DNA of 64,000 nucleotides from assembly GCF_027579695.1 (NCBI RefSeq), contig NC_083570.1, positions 8,728,793-8,792,792 on the forward strand, given 5' to 3'. Both the position numbers and the translations under genes were made by a program. Positions 23,544 to 34,249 of the stretch are shown here, in pieces; positions within the stretch are counted from its first letter, which is position 1; every line of letters begins with the position of its first letter. Below the pieces are notes generated by a model. It worked only from the letters and a program-made list of their open reading frames with translations. It made no database searches and was not told where the DNA came from. This DNA is from Neoarius graeffei. Taxonomy: Eukaryota; Chordata; Actinopteri; Siluriformes; Ariidae.

Positions 23544-24836
23544 TTTGAGAGAGAGAGAGAGAGAGAGAGACAGAGGTTTTGATCTGTGTGTAGTGTGTAC
23601 CTAAGGAGATTGTATTGACCTCCTTATATATAAGATTGAATATAGATATTAAACCTCCCTAAGTACACACTACACACAGATCAAAACCTCTCTCTCTCTC
23701 TCTCTCTCTCTGTGCACTGATAAGGGAGAACATGGCCCACTCTGCACTGTGGAGAACAGCTGAAATAATCCTGACTGCATGATCGGGGGGTAACAGTGAA
23801 ATGAGCGAGCACAGGGAACACATTTACCTCATTATTGAGGTTACTATTATTTGCTCATTCTTTCATGTGAACATTTGTTTATTTAATTAAAAACACACTT
23901 GAAATAAAAAAATGGCAAAAATGTAAAATAGTTTCATTAAATAATTACCACATTATATATGTAATGCTTCCAGATGATACTATATATTATATTATTTTAA
24001 ACACATTAGATTTTAGTTAAAAACAAGTGCCATGCGACCTTATCGACTGGATTTAGCAACTACTAATGCCTTCTGCAACGGCAGTACGATTGCTTTTAGC
24101 AGCTACTAATGCCAATATTGGGGACGCAAACTGCAAAGACGCTCTTCATCCTGTTGCTCTTTAGACTCCTTCTTATGAGTGAGTTCGGGAAAACCACATA
24201 CAGAGACAACGTTCGTTCCTTAAGAGAGTCTCTCAACTCTCTCTTTAGGTCTAAAGGGCAACGTTATCAGGAAACCCACCCCTAACCAGATTATGACCAT
24301 CACTGAAGATAAATTTAACACTCTGTTCACCAGAACACAGACAATTTTAATCAGCTTTTACAGAATCCTTCTGATTGAGACACACATTGAAATTAAAGTT
24401 CAAATCATATCACTGACTAAAGCACCTGTTTCTAGATGGGAAACTATAATTAAGATGATTTAATTCTGGAAAGATTTCTAGTTCTCACCTGTTTCTCAGC
24501 TCTTTCTGCTGCGACTGTGATGGTATCATGACCTTTGTGATGAGCCATCGTACACAAATCACAGATGCAGGTTTGATCAGTACGACAGTAGATCTTCAGC
24601 ATTTCACCATGTTCAGAGCAGATCTTGTCTTGGAGTTTTGCTGAGACTTCAATTAATGTGTGTTTTTTCAAAGCAGGAACTTCAAGATGAGGTTTCAGAT
24701 GAGTTTCACAATAAGAAGCCAAACACATCAGACAGGACTTGACGGCTTTGTGTTTTCTCCCGGTGCAGATCTTACACTCCACATCTCCAGGTCCAGCATA
24801 CTGGTCCTGAGCTTCTGACATACTTGCCTCAGCCAT
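15064..24836 (-). CDS. RING-less finTRIM-like protein: B-boxes, coiled coil, PRY-SPRY
   Basis: Six coding exons, all with GT/AG ends: 24836-24489, 16783-16688, 16541-16308, 16175-16004, 15805-15746 and 15602-15064. Phases fit throughout and give 482 aa. The start is the family MAEAS methionine (24834-24836). Residues 21-50 form B-box 1 (C21, C24, C35, C38, C43) and 73-103 B-box 2 (C73, H76, C84, C92, C95, H103). Exons 2-3 (about 117-226) are a heptad-rich coiled coil, followed by linkers. The last exon is PRY-SPRY with YLTLDPNTA, CYWEVEW and IGVYVDHSAGTLSFYS. TRIM proteins are usually RING-type E3 ubiquitin ligases; fish finTRIMs are expanded and often virus-responsive. Here residue 12 (AQDQ) runs straight into YAGPGDVEC, so the RING is absent and no ligase activity is expected. 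It may bind ligands or act as a dimerising decoy (inference). The exon 5 donor (GTACAT) is weak. Intron 1 is 7.7 kb and full of nested transposons, so expression is unproven. Confidence 0.87.
15681..15737. repeat. (TG)n microsatellite in TRIM intron
   Basis: A nearly pure TG run lies between the SPRY exon and the preceding 60-nt exon. Confidence 0.95.
16551..16580. repeat. (CA)n microsatellite beside the coiled-coil exon
   Basis: On the gene strand this is a (TG)n tract just upstream of the 234-nt coiled-coil exon. The same tract occupies the same place in the plus-strand paralogue (54980-55020), so it predates the duplication. Confidence 0.9.
16890..16970. repeat. (TG)n(AG)n microsatellite
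   Basis: A compound TG then AG run in the large TRIM intron. No coding meaning; antisense ORFs here are low-complexity artefacts. Confidence 0.95.
17616..17942 (+). pseudogene. THAP-domain exon or fragment
   Basis: The plus-strand frame reads a THAP-type C2CH module: CVFGRC (C-x4-C) at 17625-17642, the tryptophan in KIWTHF, then LLCSAHF (C-x2-H) and the closing LKEGAVSTI, which resembles the AVPTIF box ending THAP domains. A basic run (KEKENYKKRK) follows, then a stop at 17940-17942. There is no convincing start methionine and no downstream transposase core. THAP domains bind DNA and occur in P-type transposases and host proteins; its place inside a TSD-flanked element favours a transposase remnant. 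Confidence 0.7.
18664..19140. repeat. Diverged tandem repeat, about 230-bp period
   Basis: Two units start near 18689 and 18919 (TTAACAGATAACGTGTATGG versus a close variant). Both continue through GTTTATAG, a TCTTTTATATTA motif, CATAAAGGT and GGCTTTCTA. Shorter degenerate echoes follow to about 19290. Located inside the THAP element. Confidence 0.7.
20113..20138. repeat. (CA)n microsatellite
   Basis: A pure CA run inside the THAP element. Confidence 0.95.
20291..20456. repeat. Tandem duplication, 83-bp period
   Basis: CAAAGTTTTATATGTTTCAT starts at 20291 and again at 20374; the two units differ at only a few positions. Located near the right side of the THAP element. Confidence 0.9.
21698..22057 (-). 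pseudogene. hAT protein N-terminal fragment
   Basis: The minus-strand frame (KNGQTSIEWLCEEKIKKEKD, later VLDRFFIKTS and STDPALWGEHV) resembles the low-complexity N-terminal region before the zinc finger of ZMYM/DUF4371-type hAT transposases. The assignment rests on its place inside a TSD-defined hAT and on the DPALWGE motif. The zinc finger and catalytic parts are missing. Confidence 0.5.
22181..23284. mobile_element. hAT-like MITE nested in a hAT, 1104 bp, TSD GTGTTCAT
   Basis: Left end CAGTTGTGCAGTGG and right end (complement) CAGGGGTGTAGTGG, each followed by a GGGGGTACGC motif, are inverted repeats. The exact 8-bp duplication GTGTTCAT flanks it at 22173-22180 and 23285-23292. No transposase is visible inside. 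Confidence 0.93.
23492..23570. repeat. (TG)n(AG)n microsatellite
   Basis: A TG run to about 23540, then an AG run to about 23570 that joins the left arm of an inverted repeat. Confidence 0.95.
23572..23691. repeat. Perfect 29-bp inverted repeat with (GA)/(TC) extensions
   Basis: AGAGGTTTTGATCTGTGTGT at the start of 23572-23600 is exactly complementary to 23663-23691, with a 62-bp loop. GA repeats outside the left arm and TC repeats outside the right arm lengthen the potential stem by about 20 bp. Confidence 0.9.
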
Positions 24837-25900
24837 TTTCCTGAAATCGCAGAGACAGGGAGAGACAGAGGTCAGTTTTGTTTCCTTTGAAATGAGGTGT
24901 TACCTCCCTGTACTGTGTGTGTGAAAGAGCGATAGAGAGAGAGGAGGAGCACAAACACAGAGAGATCATGAACCCTCTATTAACTATTTCATCTCCCTTC
25001 AGTGCAGAAATATAACCCATGTAGCCGCACTGATTCGGATTAATTTCATGAGATTTTATGAAAGTTGAAAATAGTTGATTCAGAAGACTGAATTAAAGTG
25101 TCAAAAATTCCAATTAAAAAAAAATAATTTCAGAAAATCTGGAAATCCAATGCTCTTTATCTAGAGGATTTGAACACAAGCATAATCCCTCTCTTTTGTT
25201 TTCTCTGTCAAAACACACACTTCTGACCTTCACTAATTCATACATTCCCTCCTCTTTCTTGTCGAATTCAGGAAGAAACTTTCTGTGCAGGAAATGCAGA
25301 AGAGAATGTCATGATATTAATGAATCAGCAGCCAGAAAGATAAAGGTTTAGATGGTTAAAGATAAATAGGAGATAAGACGCTTCTCCAGAAGCTGCTGTG
25401 TTTCTGTGTGTTCTTTTGCAGATGTCACCTTTATTTTCTTCTTCTTGAGGCTGATGAGTGGTTTCTGCTGCGTTACTCTTCCTCTGTCCCCATGCTCCAG
25501 GGTCCTGATTTGAATCATATCTCATCTAGTTGTACGGTATCTGCTAATTCTCATTGAGATCAAGACTTGCTGCTGTTTCTCGGCTGTTTATGTTGATTTT
25601 AATCACAATTTTGCTGCCCAATCAGCTGGTGGTATTTCTGGGGCTGCCTGTATGTTGTCTGTTTTCATTCACAAATCCTTCTTCTTTTATATTTATCAAG
25701 TTTTGCTGATCAGGTGACTGGAGCGGCTTCTTTCTGCAGCCATTTTATGACTAAAGAGTGGCCTTCTTTATTCATTTAAAGCGGATGTGTACCGTATGTA
25801 ATCGATTCCCTTCAGGTTCATCCAGGTGCCTCTATTTTACCTGTATTGCACTCACAACAACACACCAGCACATTATTCAATGTTTTACTTCATGAATCTT
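24837..25900. other. 5' flank of the minus-strand TRIM gene
   Basis: No gene is seen. Sequence just upstream of the start (AAAATGGCTGAG) matches the context of the plus-strand TRIM start. An upstream non-coding exon and promoter would lie here on the minus strand, but I cannot place them. Confidence 0.4.
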
Positions 25901-25904
25901 TTTT

Positions 25905-26395
25905 TTTTTCAAAAATAAACACATTTTAAAAATAGTTGGGACAGTAAAGTATTTCCCACTTTATAATGTTCCCATTCATTCTCATAACACTTAAAAGATG
26001 TTTAGGGACTGAAGACACTGAGTGATGAAGTGTTTCAGGTGTTATTTTGTCCCATTCTTCCTGCAAACAGGTCTTAAGGTGTGCAATACTATGGGGACAG
26101 AGGGGACACAGCCTCTTCTTCCACAGCCATGCCTTTGTAATGTGTGCAGAATATGGTTTTGCATTGTTTTGTTGAAATCTCCCTGGAAAAGATTGTTGGT
26201 AACAGTCTGGATGTTCCTTTTGCCTTTGGTCTGGAGCACATGGCATCCATTTCTTCCAAAAAAGACCCGGAATACTAAGTCATCTGACCACAAAACATGT
26301 TTCCATGGTGTGATGGTCCATCCCAGATGCCTCTGAGCCCACAGAAGTTGACAGTGCTTCTGGACACAGTTGACATAAGGCTTCTTGGGGCAGTG
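25905..26395 (-). mobile_element. Degraded mariner-like fragment
   Basis: The text around AGTTGGGACAGTAAAG and the relic minus-strand protein pieces (NNLFQGDFNKTMQNH, WDKITPETLHH) resemble the non-coding or pseudo-coding body of fish mariner repeats seen at 13.7 and 50.4 kb. Ends are not defined. Confidence 0.5.
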
Positions 26396-26469
26396 AGGGC
26401 ATGGTCGGGCATGGAAATTTTATTCCATGTAGCTCATCATAATCCAATGGCTGGGCATTTAGGTTAGGA

Positions 26470-28810
26470 TAAGACACTAAATTGTCTCATGGCCCACTTC
26501 TATTGGCCAGGGATTTGCGCAGGTGGCGTGCGGCTTGTTGTGAATGTCAGCTGGTAAATCCAGCGGCCACACTAAAAGTGCCATTGCACCCCTAACTTTG
26601 ATCAAGATCCCCTTCAAGAGAATTGGTATGGATCTTTTCAGGCCATTAGATTGATCTGTGTGAGGGTATCAATTTGTGTTAGTCATAGTGGATTATGCAA
26701 TGCAATACCTGGAAGCAGTTCCTCTCTGCAATATCTCTGCATATAATGTTGCAGAGTCACTACTTTCATGCCACATACACTATGCAAACTGGACAAATTG
26801 TTGGGGATTAAATCGATTCATACCAGGGTTTACCATCCACAAATGGACAGGCTGGTCAAACAATTTAATCAAATGCTCAAAAAATGATTTGTAAGTTCAT
26901 TCACGGGGATGCTAGAAACTGGGATAAGTGGCTACACCCTCTGTTGTTTGCAGTGCATGACTAATCCTCCACTGGGTTTTCCTCATTTGAATTACTATAT
27001 GGGCACAAGCCTCGTGGCATCTTAGACATCATGAGAGAAAATTGGGAGGAAGGACCTTCTCAAAGCAAAAATTAAATTCAGTAAGCTCTTGACCTGAAAG
27101 CAAAACTCCACGCACTGAGACACCTAATACAGGAGAGTTTTCTACAGGTGCAAGAACATCAATCCCACCTGTCCAACAGAGGGACACAGCTAAGGGAATC
27201 TGCACTGGGAGATAAAGTCCTCATTTTATTGCCCCTGTCAAGCTCAAAATTATTCACCAAGTAGCAAGAGTCCTTTGAGGTCACATGGCAAATTGGGGAA
27301 GTTGACTATGGGGTTAGGCACATGCATAGGGGAGATGCATGCCTAATTGACCACCTCAATCTCCTGAAACCATGGAGAGAGGAGGTTCCTGTGGCTCTGG
27401 TGACAGGAGTTCCTAAGAGGGCAGAGCTGGGACCAGAAGTAAATCCAAAAAGTGTGGCCCAATTCACCCCGTCCCCTTTGGAGACCACCTCTCACCATCA
27501 CAAAGAGCACAGATTATCAGGTTGCAGGAGGAATTCTGCAATGTGTTTTTGCCCCTTCCCGGTCGGACTGACCTCATAGAACACCACATTGAGACTCCCC
27601 CTGGAATGGTGGTGTGCAGCCGCCCGAACACAAGAAAAATTTAGTTCAGGATGAACTCAAGTCAGTGCTTGACATGGTGGTAATTAAGGAGTGGCACAGT
27701 GACTGGAGCAGCCCAGAGGTTTTTGTTCCTGAGACTGACAAGTCAATCCGGTGAAAAGTCAGTGCAGTTTCTAAATTTGACGCATATCCAATGCCTCACA
27801 TTAATGAACTGCTCAATTGGTTAGATGCAGCCCGCTTTTATTCGACACTGGATCTAACAAAGAGATATTGGCAGACCCCCTTCACTCCATTATCCTGGGA
27901 AAAAACAGACTTTTGGGTTACACTAAATTGTCACCCTTTCATTTGGGATGTTTGGGACCCCAGCAACATTTCAGCATCTCATGGACAGAATCCTCCATCC
28001 CCACAGGGCATATGCTGCTGCATATTTAGATGTCATCATTATTTATAGTAATGACTGGCAGCGGCAGTTACAACATATAAGGGCCGTCCTAAGGTCACAG
28101 AGGTGCATGGGACTCATGACAAACCCAAAGAAGTGTGCAATCGGGCAGGTGGAAGTATGGTTTCTGGGCTTCTACTTAGGTTATGGGCAGGTGCGTCCCC
28201 AAATTGATAAGACTGCAGCAATTGCGGCCTACCCAAGACCTAAGAACAAAAAGGGGGTGAGGCAGTTTATGGACCTGGCTGGCTATTAAAGGTGGTTCAA
28301 GTCTAATTTTTTGGACATCACCAGCCCCCTGGCTGATCTCACTAAAAGGGGGCACCAGATCCGGTACACTGGATGGAGCCATGCAAAAGTCTTTTGCTCA
28401 GGTTAAAGCAGTTTTGTTTGAGTTTTGGCTCACTGTTGCATTCTCCTGACTTTTCTGACCTTTTTTTTTTTTTGCAGATCAACACATTGGACAGAGGGCT
28501 GAGGGCAGTTTTGTCTCAGGTGGTGGAAAAGGAGGAGCACCCTGTGCTGTACGTCAGCTGCAAGCTCTTGATGTGAGAGAGTAAGTACAACATCATTGAG
28601 AAGGAATGTCTGGCCATCAGGTGGGTGGTTCTCACTCTCCGGTATTACCTGCTTGGATGCCCCTTCATCATCTGTTCTGACAATTCCCTGCTTCAGTGGC
28701 TCCACCACATGAGGGGATCTAGCTCTTCAGCCCTTCAAGTTTGAGGTGGTCCACAGGCCGGGGGCACAGACAGTGGTGGTGGATTACCTCTCTCACCAGG
28801 GGGGAGTCAG
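26470..28810 (+). pseudogene. Gypsy pol: integrase then reverse transcriptase then RNase H
   Basis: 26500-26900 keeps integrase-like pieces (a WPGI region, VYHPQMD and QFNQML). 27360-27700 reads LKPWREEVPVALVTGVPKRA and EHKKNLVQDELKSVLDMVVI, the region before reverse transcriptase. 27780-28290 reads YPMPHINELL, FYSTLDLTK and an active-site box YLDV instead of YLDD. RNase H follows (VLSQVVEKEEHPVLYVS, LAIRWVVLTLRYYL). Integrase before reverse transcriptase is the order known for the Gmr1 group of deuterostome gypsy elements. Frameshifts, stops and the lost aspartate make it dead. Confidence 0.8.
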
Positions 28811-28855
28811 CTGCAGGCTGGACGACTCCCTGGGCTGAGTCGGGTGGTGGGTGTA

Positions 28856-29019
28856 TGTGGCAGTGAGGGCGTGGTTGAGCATTGGCTGTGAACGGCAAGG
28901 AGTCAGATTGACCCAGCAGGAAACAGATGATGAGTTACACCTGTGTCTAATTATTGACTGTCTATTACTGTGTCTCTGTGTGTCTTTCAGATAGTCGAGA
29001 GAGAGAGAGAGAGAGAGAG

Positions 29020-29066
<47 letters not shown>

Positions 29067-29205
29067 GCTATGTTCCCAAACATGTGCTTGTGTGTGAGTT
29101 GTAAAAGCACTGAAAAGTGCATTGTGGGAAAAATAAAATGAACTTTCTTTGAACTGTCATGCCTGTCTCCCAGTTCCTCATTGCCCAAGCTTAAAAGTTG
29201 TTACA
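28856..29205 (+). repeat. 3' LTR of the gypsy relic
   Basis: It begins TGTGGCAGTGAGGGC after a purine-rich tract and ends AAAAGTTGTTACA, the TG...CA form of an LTR. It contains AATAAA (29132) and a (GA)n(GAAA)n microsatellite at about 28994-29066. The exact left edge could be 28852. Confidence 0.6.
28994..29066. repeat. (GA)n(GAAA)n microsatellite in the LTR
   Basis: A GA run followed by about ten GAAA units. The long antisense ORF over this run is low complexity and not a gene. Confidence 0.95.
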
Positions 29206-29282
29206 CTTCCTTTTTGGACAGTAACGTTTTAACTTCAGAAAGTGGACATAAAATCCTCCAAAAATGAAAAAAAAGAATGTGT

Positions 29283-29655
29283 ATATCAGGTGGTGTAGTG
29301 GTTAGCACTCTCACCTCACAGCAAGAAGGTTCTGGGTTTGAGCCCAGTGGCCGATGGGAACCTTTCTGTGTGGAGTTTGCATGTTCTCCCTGTGTCTGTG
29401 TGGGTTTCCTCCGGGTGCTCCGGTTTTCCCCACAGTCCAAAGACATGCAGGTTAGGCTAATTGGTGGCTCTAAATTGACCGTAGGTGTGAATGTGAGTGT
29501 GAATGGTTGTTTGTCTCTGTATGTCAGCCCTGCAATGATCTGGCAACTTGTCCAGGGTGTATCCTGCCTCTCGCCCATAGTCAGGTGGGATAGGCTCCAG
29601 CTCACCCATGACCCTGCATAGGATAAGCGGTTATGGATAATGGATGGATGGATAG
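29283..29655 (+). mobile_element. Mermaid-like SINE
   Basis: GTGGTGTAGTGGTTAGCACT and the promoter-like head are followed by the full SINE body and a GGATAATGGATGGATGGATA tail. Target duplication not resolved. Confidence 0.85.
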
Positions 29656-30036
29656 AGGCTTATATTCCTCAAAACTTGCTTCTTGACTGTTACTTTAATT
29701 CTCTCCTCCCTAGTTTGTGATTTTCTCTCCAGCAAGTGGGTGCTCCAATTAAATTAAGTGGATGTGTGATGACAGGAATTAAACACCATCTGCACAAACA
29801 CATGGAAAAGGTAAAGTGGGTTGTTTGCATCAAGTCAAAACCCCACTATTTTGCCACCCACAAGATGAATGGGCCATGTAATAAAGGTGGCACATAAACG
29901 TACCAGTTAAATCTGAACTGCTCCCCCTCCCTCCCCCCAAAAAAGTTATCCCCAGTCATCACTGCACTCTTTGTCTCAGTCTATGTACCATAGCTTAGGA
30001 AATCTTATAGCATGTTATAATGCTGTAAATAGTCCT

Positions 30037-30175
30037 ATCACAGAATTCCTTGAGGCTCTTTTTCAGATCTGAAAGAGAATTCCTCACTCCATCAAATGAA
30101 AATCTGGTCTGTATAATGGAGGAGACTGAAGTCCAGAAGCTAAAACCTACAGAAAGCAAATGAAATTCAATGCAC
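30037..30175 (-). pseudogene. Relic of a TRIM linker exon
   Basis: The minus strand reads FDGVRNSLSDLKKSLKEFCD, nearly the same as the 172-nt linker exon of the TRIM gene at 16004-16175. The adjoining intron matches too (GAAAGCAAATGAAAT, CTTGTGATGTCAGACA). About 35 bp in the middle is deleted, the 3' end lacks the splice donor, and no other exons are nearby. It is a remnant of another duplicated TRIM gene. Confidence 0.8.
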
Positions 30176-30219
30176 ACTTGTGATGTCAGACAATCTGAGG
30201 ACACAATAATTTTATCTAG

Positions 30220-31540
30220 GAGATTATAAATTATGAGTTGATAATATTTATGGCAGTTAAAGTGTTAAAGTTCACTCAGGTTCTCTCTCTTGTGTGGATT
30301 CTAAGTTGTAAAATGGGCGTCGGCTGAGTCAATGTTCACTCTTCTGATCTGATTTCTAAAACGTACTTTGACTTGTATTTCATTGCAGACAGAACGAACC
30401 CAAGATATTTCATGTTTTGTTGGTCAACTTAATTTCATTTGTGAATACACATCCATAACTGAGTTTCAGACCTGCAACACATTCCAAAAAAAAAAAAATT
30501 GGACTGGGGCAATTTAGGGCAAGTAATGAGTTGCAACAATTGATGATGACCTTTGTCCTTGACAACATTTAAGTACTTTCTCACTCATGGACACACAAAC
30601 ACACATTTCAGTGTTTCTGTTGAACATTTTCCATTAAAAACAAAACATAGCTACTGGTTATATTTCCACATGAAATCAATTCATCTATTGTTAGCAAGCT
30701 ACGTTTGCTAGTGCTGAAGTGGAATATTGCCAACATTAGCAGGGAGCTGTGTTTAGTTTGTTAGGAGTCGTTTCAGTACCTTCACTTACTCCACTTACCC
30801 ACTGTGAAGAACATGCTCTGTGTTTGCATCTGTGTCCAAACCAGAGGGTTAAGATCCTGATTTCTGGTTCCTGGTTTAAAGTCATGGGAAAAAGAAAGTA
30901 TACCCTTCTTTTCTAAGTAGAACCAATTCTATGGTTTTTTATTTATTTATTTATTTATTTACCAGGGCCAAAATAACAATTGTGTGGTCCTTACCAAGTT
31001 CTGTCAGCAACCAAATAACCTCAGGTGACAAAAACAAGAAAAAAACCCCCACAAAATATTTCAATATATAGACTTTTTTTCCCCAAAAAGTAAACCAACA
31101 TTCAGAAACCAGGTCTGAAAAATATGTACACTATAATTCAGTAACTTATACTAGAACCATTTTTAACAACTAAACCTTATTAAATAACTTCACAAACAGC
31201 AAATGGTTTCTCTCGGAGTTTATCAGTTTGGAGAAGGGGTTTGGGGGTGGCGTGGTGGAATCTCCGTTCTCAGTGAGTCTCAAACAACATATATTTGAAA
31301 ATGAGCACAGTTTCACAAACTCGCACTTGGTGGAGGTGGGCTGCTCACCTCTGGTAAGAGGGGGTTAACATTCTTTTTTTTAAAATAAAAGTTTCATGAT
31401 GTAGAGAAGTACCAAATTGGTGACTCGACATCAGCCTCGGCCTTGTGAGTTTTAGGATGATTTGAACCAGTAGGTGGCATTTTAAACCATTTTCAACCAA
31501 TAAAATGCTGGCGTTTATAAAGATGGTAATTTTGTCAATG
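30220..31540. other. Non-coding stretch
   Basis: No supported gene. It includes an A run at 30484-30498, a (TTTA)n run at 30938-30960, and otherwise unique-looking AT-rich sequence. Confidence 0.4.
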
Positions 31541-31544
31541 TTAA

Positions 31545-33087
31545 AAGTGCACTATGTTCAGGGGCGGATCCAGGAAAATGGGAGGGGGGCATCAACCCAG
31601 TAAGGCTGGGGATCTGGGGGCCGCCAGAGTCCCCTGGAAGCTCTGCAGTTTTTAAATGCCCGGAGATGCATTTTCAGCTGTTAGAGACATGTTGTAAGTG
31701 AAATCTTTTAAAGAAAATTACCAAATCAAAAATGGTTTAAAATTAGGAACTTTCAAAACCATTTCATTCGTCACTGAAAATGATATTGTCAGAGTTGCAG
31801 GTATATGTGTGGAACTATATGCGTTATAACTGATATATGGTCATATTTATGAAAGTTGCATTGTCATATAATTCATCACCACATGACACACTACAGTGTA
31901 GTACACTGACCACAAAACACCTTCCATCAATAAATTATTACTGTTTTAACAACTGCAATCTGAGCTCACTGGGGAATTTTAAGCAGACTGTCACAGGACA
32001 GAAAATTCTGAAATGTTGTCTGTCCATCCAAATTTCAGCCTGTCCTATTGATGGGCCAAAGACCTGGAACAATGTGGCCGGGGGTCCGGGGCCTGCCTTA
32101 GGGGCCCTGAAGCTGAAGGGCTATAGATGTCTGGAGATGCTTTTCAGCTATTTCCAGGCATATTTTTATGATCTTTAAAGGCCAAATTACACTCGACATT
32201 AGTTGCTAATTACATGACAAACTGAATCTAATTTACCAGAAAATGTCGGAAGATTCAAGAAGAACCTGCCTAAAGTTCTACCCAAGAAAACAATAAAACA
32301 CACAGGCCAGTTCCATGTCTAGGAAAAAACAGACGTGAGCCCCTCTTAAATCTGCACCAGATATTGAATTTAGTAGCATCTCGCGGTGAGGTTGCAGATT
32401 GCAACCCACAGAATATCGCTCCTTACTCCTCCCTTTCCAAGCACGTATTAGAACCTTTTCCAATAAATGTGTGACATAAAAGTAAAATAAAACACCTTGT
32501 TTCTTCTTCATCATCTTCCTTTCTTCTTCTTCTTCATGCTCCTCCTGGTGCTGGATTCAAGCTTGCATTTGTAGAAACATGAAAAGCAAAAGGTGAAAGT
32601 CTTGGACCAGTGTTTGGTTTGTCTGTTCTGGGCTCCTGGTGCAACATGGTGAAGCTCTGTGAAAGAGGACCAGCTCATTCTGTAGATATGAAGAGCTCAT
32701 TCTAAAGGCTCAAGTCTACATCTGTGGACATGATCTGCACATGATGTCCATGTGGACTGTCCGTACCACATATCAATATTTTGTGTGTGTGTGTGTGTGT
32801 CTGCATGTACTTGTACATGTTGAATGTGCACATGCAAAACTGAACATGCAGTAATACATCAATTCAGTAATGGTAGTGTGGATGTATTCAGTGTGTGTGC
32901 GCTACCACGTCTGCAAAATCAAGTACACCTTGGAGACACCCATACACACATCCGTATGCATGGAAGTATTCTTCGACCCTTAGCTTATGAAAATACAACG
33001 ATTTGTACATACAGCTGATTATTCACAAATGTGTCTGAACATAATAGTAAACATTAATAGATCCCTTAAACCCTACATAGTGCACCT
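31545..33087. mobile_element. DNA transposon with TTAA target, 1543 bp
   Basis: Ends AAGTGCACTATG and (complement) AGGTGCACTATG are flanked by TTAA at 31541-31544 and 33088-33091, a piggyBac/Kolobok-type target. Just inside the left end is CAGGGGCGGATCCAGG, a hAT-like terminus with no matching right end. The two GC-rich blocks 31600-31690 and 32080-32160 are diverged repeats of each other. No transposase frame found. Confidence 0.6.
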
Positions 33088-33091
33088 TTAA

Positions 33092-34249
33092 GGCTGATGA
33101 TACATGGGGCGACTTTTTGGGCGATGTTGCCGAGCAATTGTGCTTTGACACTTTCCCATTGAGATTAGGCAACATCATTTCTATCTGAACGATTTTGATC
33201 ATTTTTGGTCAACTTTTTAAGATAATCCAATCAGAATGCTAGTAGTGAATCACATGACCACCTGAGAGCTTCTGAAATTTTCAACAAAGATGGCAGCATC
33301 TCCAGCAGTGGAGCGAAGAAATAGAGAGAAAACTTGTAACTTTTTATGGTGGTAAGTTGTTGTGTGTAAACCCAAAGTGGTGACTTTACCTCATAAAATG
33401 CTTAGAAATCCAACAGACAGTTATTTTTATGCTCAGGTTGTAATTAAGACATCGATTTTTTTCAGCTAAGTGTAAACTGCTTTTAGCTAATTTAGTGATT
33501 TAGTGAACTAGCGGTGGTTTTTGCTAACATAGTTAGCTGAAAGTTATCACTAGCTATGTAGGATAATGTTAGCTCTCTTGCATCAAGTTAAAAATGATGG
33601 TCAGCTCGTGATTTTTTTTTTGTGAGTTGTAATAGAGATTGCCTCATTTATCGTCTGATCTAATTCACACACAGAGCACGAGTACTTGTGGAACCCAAGG
33701 GCAAAACAGTACAAACTTCGAGATCTAAAAAAGAAAGAAAGAAAGCCTTTCGGGAGCTCTGCCGCGCCCTTTTCCTCCTCAGCAGCATCTCCTGCTCCAT
33801 GTCCTTTTGTCTTTTTTGCTGAGATGAGAATTAAACGATGATGTTTTTGTGATGTTTGTCTGTTATTAGTTATAGCATATGTGATTGAGGCTAGTAGCAT
33901 TTTTAAAAAGATTTAATGTGTTTATTATTATTAACAGAATATTGTGGTTATTTTGACTCATAAAGGTTAAACTAATTGCAAATTATGTTTTGCCCAGAGG
34001 ATCTATTCAGTTTCATTCCAGAAGTAATACTTACTTGAGTGAAATGAATAAAGGCTGAAGCCAAGACAAAAGTGACAGCTGCAAATGTTTGTGTCCATCT
34101 TTGTGGTGTCTGTCTCCCTGGCAACAGATTTGCTCTTATCTGATTGGTTGTTGCCAATTGTCTGTTGCCCTAATTAGTTGCCCTGGATCTCACCTGGTTG
34201 TTAATTGCCTGGCAACATTGCCCAAAAAGTTGCCACATGTATTATCACC
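33092..34249. mobile_element. Terminal-inverted-repeat element, 1158 bp, abutting the previous one
   Basis: Left end GGCTGATGATACATGGGGCG and right end (complement) GGTGATAATACATGTGGCAA remain similar for about 40 bp, through ACTTTTTGGGC and ATGTTGCC. TTAA lies on both sides, and the left TTAA is shared with the neighbouring element. No coding capacity. Confidence 0.8.

Larger units (their letters stand above)
26387..29205 (+). mobile_element. Gmr1-type Ty3/gypsy LTR retrotransposon relic
   Basis: A degraded pol region with integrase-like sequence ahead of reverse transcriptase and RNase H, followed by a purine-rich GGGTGGTGGGTG and a 3' LTR (28856-29205). About 25 bp resembling the LTR start (GGCAGTGAGGGCATGGTCGG) at 26389 may be all that is left of the 5' LTR. 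Frames are broken many times. Confidence 0.8.

Noticed and set aside
28793-29188. 131-aa minus-strand ORF
   Set aside because: Its core is the translated (GA)n(GAAA)n run of the gypsy LTR.
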